A stretch of DNA of 10,305 nucleotides from Gemmatimonadota bacterium (lineage in GTDB: Bacteria; Gemmatimonadota; Gemmatimonadetes; Gemmatimonadales; Gemmatimonadaceae): the NCBI GenBank assembly GCA_023249395.1, contig JAHFCS010000036.1:1-10305 (forward strand), read 5' to 3'. Every line of letters starts with the position of its first letter. The first letter of the stretch is position 1. The notes below the pieces were generated by a model, which did no database searches, was not told the DNA's origin, and saw only the letters and a list, made by a program, of their open reading frames with translations. Shown one piece after another: positions 8,034 through 10,305 of this stretch. The translations under genes were made by a program, and so were the position numbers.

Positions 8034-8065
8034 GCGCCCCGCATCTCTCATGAGACACGGGGCGC
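8034..8065 (-). terminator. GC-rich hairpin downstream of the glycine-zipper gene, possible terminator
   Basis: A perfect 8-base stem GCGCCCCG (8034-8041)/CGGGGCGC (8058-8065) encloses a 16-base loop that contains the palindrome TCTCATGAGA (8046-8055). It begins 25 bases after the TAA of the minus-strand gene ending at 8091, the right place for a terminator. On the minus strand the stem is followed by ATTGCTTACG, not a U-tract, so classical intrinsic termination is weak. It could instead protect the 3' end of the message. Confidence 0.5.
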
Positions 8066-8090
8066 GTAACTGCTGAAGCGACTGACCAGT

Positions 8091-8567
8091 TTACCGCTTC
8101 GTCTTGTCGACGTTGTTTCCGATGACGCCACCAAGGATGGCACCGGCGACACCGCCGATAACTGCACCCTTGACCCTGTCGCGGCTCGTAACTGCACCAA
8201 TCACGGCACCTGTCGCTGCGCCGATCGCGGCATCACGCTTGGTGTGCTTGACGATCACCTGACGCGGGGCGGAATAGACCCCTGACGAGGATCGGCTCGA
8301 GCTCGTCCGGCGGACTGTCGCCGTGGAGCGACGCGGTGTCGAGTAGACTGGCTGACCACCGACATAGCCCACCGGGGCCAGGCCCTGCGCCTGCGCTGCA
8401 CGCTCCGCAGCCGAGATGCTGTCCAACGCTGTGTATGGGCGAGCCTGCGCCGCCAGAGACAGGTCAGAATTCAGAGCGTCGTCTACACGCTTGTTGCTAT
8501 CATCACGCCCGCATGCAACCGCCAAAATGGCTGCCGGGACGAAGAGAAGCATTCGGTTAAATCTCAC
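8091..8567 (-). CDS. Putative lipoprotein with C-terminal glycine-zipper (YMGG/2TM-like) domain
   Basis: This small envelope protein of 158 residues has a GTG start at 8567-8565, fixed by a near-perfect Shine-Dalgarno five bases upstream. Residues 1-19 form a signal ending in ILAVAC, a plausible though not ideal lipobox (Ala rather than Leu at -3) with Cys19. A charged, Ala-rich segment follows, then a low-complexity basic Ser/Thr/Arg linker at about 79-95. The C-terminus has two glycine-rich hydrophobic stretches, AAIGAATGAVIGAV at 113-126 and KGAVIGGVAGAILGGVIGNN at 133-152, split by the charged turn TSRDRVK. This is the glycine-zipper pattern of outer-membrane-associated proteins of the Rick_17kDa_Anti/YMGG type. 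Such domains are thought to pack against membranes, but the precise role here is unknown. The gene stands alone, with 145 bases upstream and a hairpin downstream. Confidence 0.88.
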   Translation of the reverse strand: MRFNRMLLFVPAAILAVACGRDDSNKRVDDALNSDLSLAAQARPYTALDSISAAERAAQAQGLAPVGYVGGQPVYSTPRRSTATVRRTSSSRSSSGVYSAPRQVIVKHTKRDAAIGAATGAVIGAVTSRDRVKGAVIGGVAGAILGGVIGNNVDKTKR

Positions 8568-8572
8568 TTTTT

Positions 8573-8578
8573 CCTCCT
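8573..8578 (-). promoter_or_regulatory. Strong Shine-Dalgarno of the glycine-zipper gene
   Basis: The minus strand reads AGGAGG here, five bases before the GTG at 8567-8565. It is the only near-consensus ribosome-binding site I see at a gene start in this window, and it decides this start over the ATG five codons further in. It suggests efficient, independent translation of this lipoprotein, unlike the coupled genes on either side. Confidence 0.85.
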
Positions 8579-8646
8579 GAATTATGGCCGCAGTACGCGC
8601 CCAGACTCTAATGAAAGGCAGGTACCGTGCCAGATCGGGATGCCTT

Positions 8647-8684
8647 AGGCCTCAATAGTCGAGGTCCAGTTAAGGCCTCTTTTT
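8647..8684. terminator. AGGCCT-armed hairpin with T-tract in the MOSC/lipoprotein intergenic region
   Basis: AGGCCTCAA (8647-8655) and TTAAGGCCT (8670-8678) can pair over a 14-base loop. In minus-strand RNA the single non-Watson-Crick position becomes a G-U wobble. In plus-strand orientation it is a C-A mismatch, but the stem is followed by C and TTTTT (8680-8684). It lies 35 bases after the MOSC stop codon, so it may terminate the methyltransferase-MOSC transcript, although the T-tract is on the opposite side for that direction. The rest of 8568-8712 shows no gene and no promoter I would defend. Confidence 0.35.
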
Positions 8685-8712
8685 GGCGGCCTGCAGCCAT
8701 CGCAGCCACGCT

Positions 8713-9183
8713 TTACGGAACCAGCAGTGTTACCGGGTCTCCAACGCTGATCGTGCCTTCCCGAAGCACTCGCGCGTACACTCGGCTCCAGCCCGGATGG
8801 AGCTTGCCGGAGATGCGGCTTATGTGATGGTCACGGAACGACCGCCGGATTGTCCGGCAAGGAGCCGCATACGACGTGATCATGAGCCGGACATCAGCGA
8901 TGTCCAGAGTCACGCCTGGTATCATCGAGTCCCACGGAACCCCGGTCAGCGTCAGGTTCTCTCCAATCGATCCCGGGTAGATCGGATTGCCTTCGGCCTG
9001 CAGAGCGAGAATGTGTTCGAGGGAATAGAGACAGACGGCTCGGTCCGGGCCTCCATGATGAATCCTGTCGGCTTGCCGGTCGGCATCGACTCCATCGACG
9101 GTGATTCTGGCCGAGTTGACTGGCAGCTTCGGGACGCCGCCGTCTGACCTGTTGATGGAAGCGAGTCTGCCGGTGTCGCTCAT
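8713..9183 (-). CDS. MOSC domain-containing protein (YiiM-like)
   Basis: This is a 156-residue single-domain MOSC protein. MOSC domains occur at the C-terminus of molybdenum cofactor sulfurases and in standalone proteins such as YiiM. They bind molybdenum cofactor or carry sulfur on a conserved cysteine. Visible family features are HHGGPDRAV at 42-50, GSIGENLTLTG at 71-81, the conserved cysteine at 109 in APCRTIRRSF, and the closing WSRVYARVLREG...VGDPV at 132-151. The ATG at 9183-9181 overlaps the upstream methyltransferase stop as ATGA. A frame open to 9411 exists, but its extra 76 residues lie over the methyltransferase gene and have no MOSC character. The small size is normal for the standalone class. 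The acceptor substrate (N-hydroxylated compounds or a molybdoenzyme) cannot be told from sequence. Translation probably depends on ribosomes completing the upstream gene. Confidence 0.92.
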   Translation of the reverse strand: MSDTGRLASINRSDGGVPKLPVNSARITVDGVDADRQADRIHHGGPDRAVCLYSLEHILALQAEGNPIYPGSIGENLTLTGVPWDSMIPGVTLDIADVRLMITSYAAPCRTIRRSFRDHHISRISGKLHPGWSRVYARVLREGTISVGDPVTLLVP

Positions 9184-9623
9184 ACCGCCAAACCTTTCAT
9201 CAATCGCACAGGTATTCCTCCGTTCTTCGTGCGGAAAATCTCTTCGAGCTTTATCTGGAGCATTGACTCGAGCATGCTGTCCGCAGAGAGCAGCGCGACG
9301 GTATAGCCCTTTGCCCGCGATCGGACGACTTTGCCGAGCTGCGAGTAGAGGTTTCTGAGCGACCCGCGCTCGCCGACGCGAAATCCATAGGGAGGGTTGG
9401 TGATCATCCACCCTGGTCCCACTGGGGGCTCTATCGCTGAAATTGGGCGTACCTGAAAATCGATGTCGTTTCCGACCCCAGCCAAGGCCGCATTCTCCTG
9501 AGCCGATTTAACGACACCATCGTCTCTGTCTGACGCCATCAAGACACCCATTGACGAAGATGAGACTTGATCTTGGGCTCTTGACTGCACTGCTTCCCAC
9601 GCACCGGAGTCGTATCCGGGCCA

Positions 9624-9626
9624 CTA
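9624..9626 (-). other. In-frame amber codon within the methyltransferase gene
   Basis: The minus strand reads ...GCA TTT CAG TAG TGG CCC GGA..., giving Ala-Phe-Gln-stop-Trp-Pro-Gly. The frame is identical on both sides, so this is a substitution, not an indel. A single change from CAG, AAG, GAG or TGG would produce it. The segment lies between methyltransferase motifs I and II. No other gene in the window contains or ends with TAG. Confidence 0.95.
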
Positions 9627-9981
9627 CTGAAATGCAAATGCCCGGCTAATGCCCGGAGCGATACGGCGAGCCATCAGCGCCGCTTCGATGACGATCGTCC
9701 CCGATCCGCACATCGGATCCACGAGGGGCGAACTGAGGTCCCATCCGCTCCCAATCACCATTGCGGCGGCCAGTGTCTCGCGCAGCGGCGCCTTACCGGC
9801 AGCCTGGCGATAGCCACGCCGGTGCAGTAGTGCGCCCGAGCTGTCGACGCTCACGACGCAGTTGTCGTGGGCCAAACGGACAATGAATAGCTGCGAGGGT
9901 GCTTCGTCCGCCGGTGGATCATCGACATCGTCAGCGGGCGCGTTCGCGGCCGGAGAGAATGCAGCTCCCTCGACCTTCTGT

Positions 9982-10018
9982 GCTACTGCATCCGCGAATC
10001 GTTCCGCTACTGCATCCG
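9982..10018 (-). repeat. Short in-frame direct repeat inside the methyltransferase gene
   Basis: GCTACTGCATCCG occurs at 9982-9994 and again at 10006-10018, a 13-base exact repeat with a 24-base period. It encodes the two DAVA blocks in SDAVAERFADAVAQ. The period of eight codons keeps the frame, so it may be a small duplication within a helix or coincidence; it does not disturb the protein. Confidence 0.5.
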
Positions 10019-10305
10019 AATGATAGAGACGTGACTTTCTGCAGGTCACGCGAAAGCTCGAGCGCGCTCCGGGGCGAAGATATTGGTCCCAGGGAATTCG
10101 CTTCGCCCGTCTCTCAAGCTCGTGAAAGCTGCTGGCGTGAAATTCAGCCACTCGCACCACCACTCTGCTCGCTGCACGAAGATGGAGGTTTGCTTCGTAA
10201 AGCCGAGTCAGATCGCTGGTGAAAATCACGCCGCCCTCGATCTGCTTCGCGCCCGTAATACCCAGCTGCTGGATCTCCTCCGCGACAATCCGCTCCAGCC
10301 CTGGA

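Larger units (their letters stand above)
7834..8090. other. Intergenic region and probable sucA leader
   Basis: This 257-base stretch between the glycine-zipper gene and sucA holds no convincing gene. A 64-codon plus-strand frame at 7875-8069 has no Shine-Dalgarno and no recognisable protein features. I found no sigma70-like -35/-10 pair I would defend on the minus strand. The region does contain several inverted repeats, listed separately, at 8034-8065, 7929-7991 and 7881-7911. The last two lie between 48 and 158 bases upstream of the sucA start and would be in its 5' leader if transcription begins upstream of about 7995. Confidence 0.7.
9180..10305 (-). pseudogene. RlmL-type THUMP class I SAM-dependent RNA methyltransferase, interrupted by one in-frame TAG (5' end beyond window)
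   Basis: One continuous frame runs from the right edge (first complete codon at 10304) to the TGA at 9182-9180, broken only by TAG at 9626-9624. Including that codon, 374 residues are visible. The N-terminal PGLERIVAEEIQQLGI is the expected opening, so only a few residues are missing and the total fits the roughly 380-residue family. Residues about 1-90 are the ferredoxin-like/THUMP region. An Ala/Pro/Asp-rich insert lies at about 114-136, RRGYRQ at 162-167, SAM-binding DPMCGSGT at 196-203, then the stop codon at 227, and catalytic NPPYG at 303-307. Relatives methylate guanine N2 in 23S rRNA. Termination at TAG would separate SAM-binding motif I from the catalytic motif. Downstream reading could restart at GTG 9590. 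The intact remainder suggests a recent mutation, a sequence error or readthrough rather than long decay. Confidence 0.88.

Noticed and set aside
7875..8069. 64-codon plus-strand frame between the glycine-zipper gene and sucA
   Set aside because: There is no Shine-Dalgarno, no family resemblance and no conserved composition, and it runs through the inverted repeats. Probably spurious.
8713..9411. Longer, 232-residue version of the MOSC protein
   Set aside because: The N-terminal extension is antisense-free but out of frame within the conserved methyltransferase sequence and lacks MOSC features. ATG at 9183 fits the overlap pattern.
9624..9626. TAG as proof of pyrrolysine coding or a reassigned genetic code
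   Set aside because: One codon in one gene cannot show this. No pyrrolysine-dependent methylamine enzyme is present, and a point mutation or sequence error is simpler.
9982..10018. Start of a CRISPR or tandem repeat array
   Set aside because: There are only two 13-base copies, in frame within a coding helix, with no further units.

Overview
The window looks like chromosomal DNA from a GC-rich, Gram-negative-type bacterium. The genes include a full-length 2-oxoglutarate dehydrogenase E1, predicted lipoproteins and a secreted PIG-L family protein. Large PIG-L proteins with a C-terminal glutamine-amidotransferase-like half recall Gemmatimonadota or Acidobacteriota, but this is only an impression; nothing in the window fixes the taxonomy. 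All seven genes lie on the minus strand, so transcription runs from high to low coordinates. I see no insertion sequence, phage gene, CRISPR array, rRNA or tRNA.

Layout in transcription order. (1) 10305-9180: an RlmL-type THUMP/SAM-dependent RNA methyltransferase, open at the right edge and broken by one in-frame TAG at 9626-9624. It overlaps by ATGA the MOSC-domain gene at 9183-8713. (2) 8712-8568: intergenic, with one AGGCCT-armed hairpin. (3) 8567-8091: a small lipoprotein-like protein with a glycine-zipper C-terminus and a strong Shine-Dalgarno. (4) 8090-7834: a 257-base intergenic region with several inverted repeats, including a possible three-way junction in the leader of the next gene. 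(5) 7833-5029: sucA. (6) After 28 bases, 5000-2664: a secreted PIG-L deacetylase-like protein. (7) 2667-1639, 1642-581 and 584 to the left edge: substrate-binding lipoprotein, ATPase and permease of an iron/thiamine/phosphonate-type ABC importer.

PIG-L and the three ABC genes are joined by three consecutive 4-base overlaps (ATGA, GTGA, GTGA). They are very likely one translationally coupled unit, and the 28-base gap suggests they may also be transcribed with sucA. A reasonable reading is that the secreted PIG-L enzyme releases or modifies a ligand that the binding protein captures and the ATPase/permease imports. The ligand cannot be named from sequence. No sucB (E2) gene follows sucA here.

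I did not find a clearly new defence or mobile system. The items most worth a second look are the intact-but-interrupted methyltransferase reading frame, the structured sucA leader, and the PIG-L/ABC operon.
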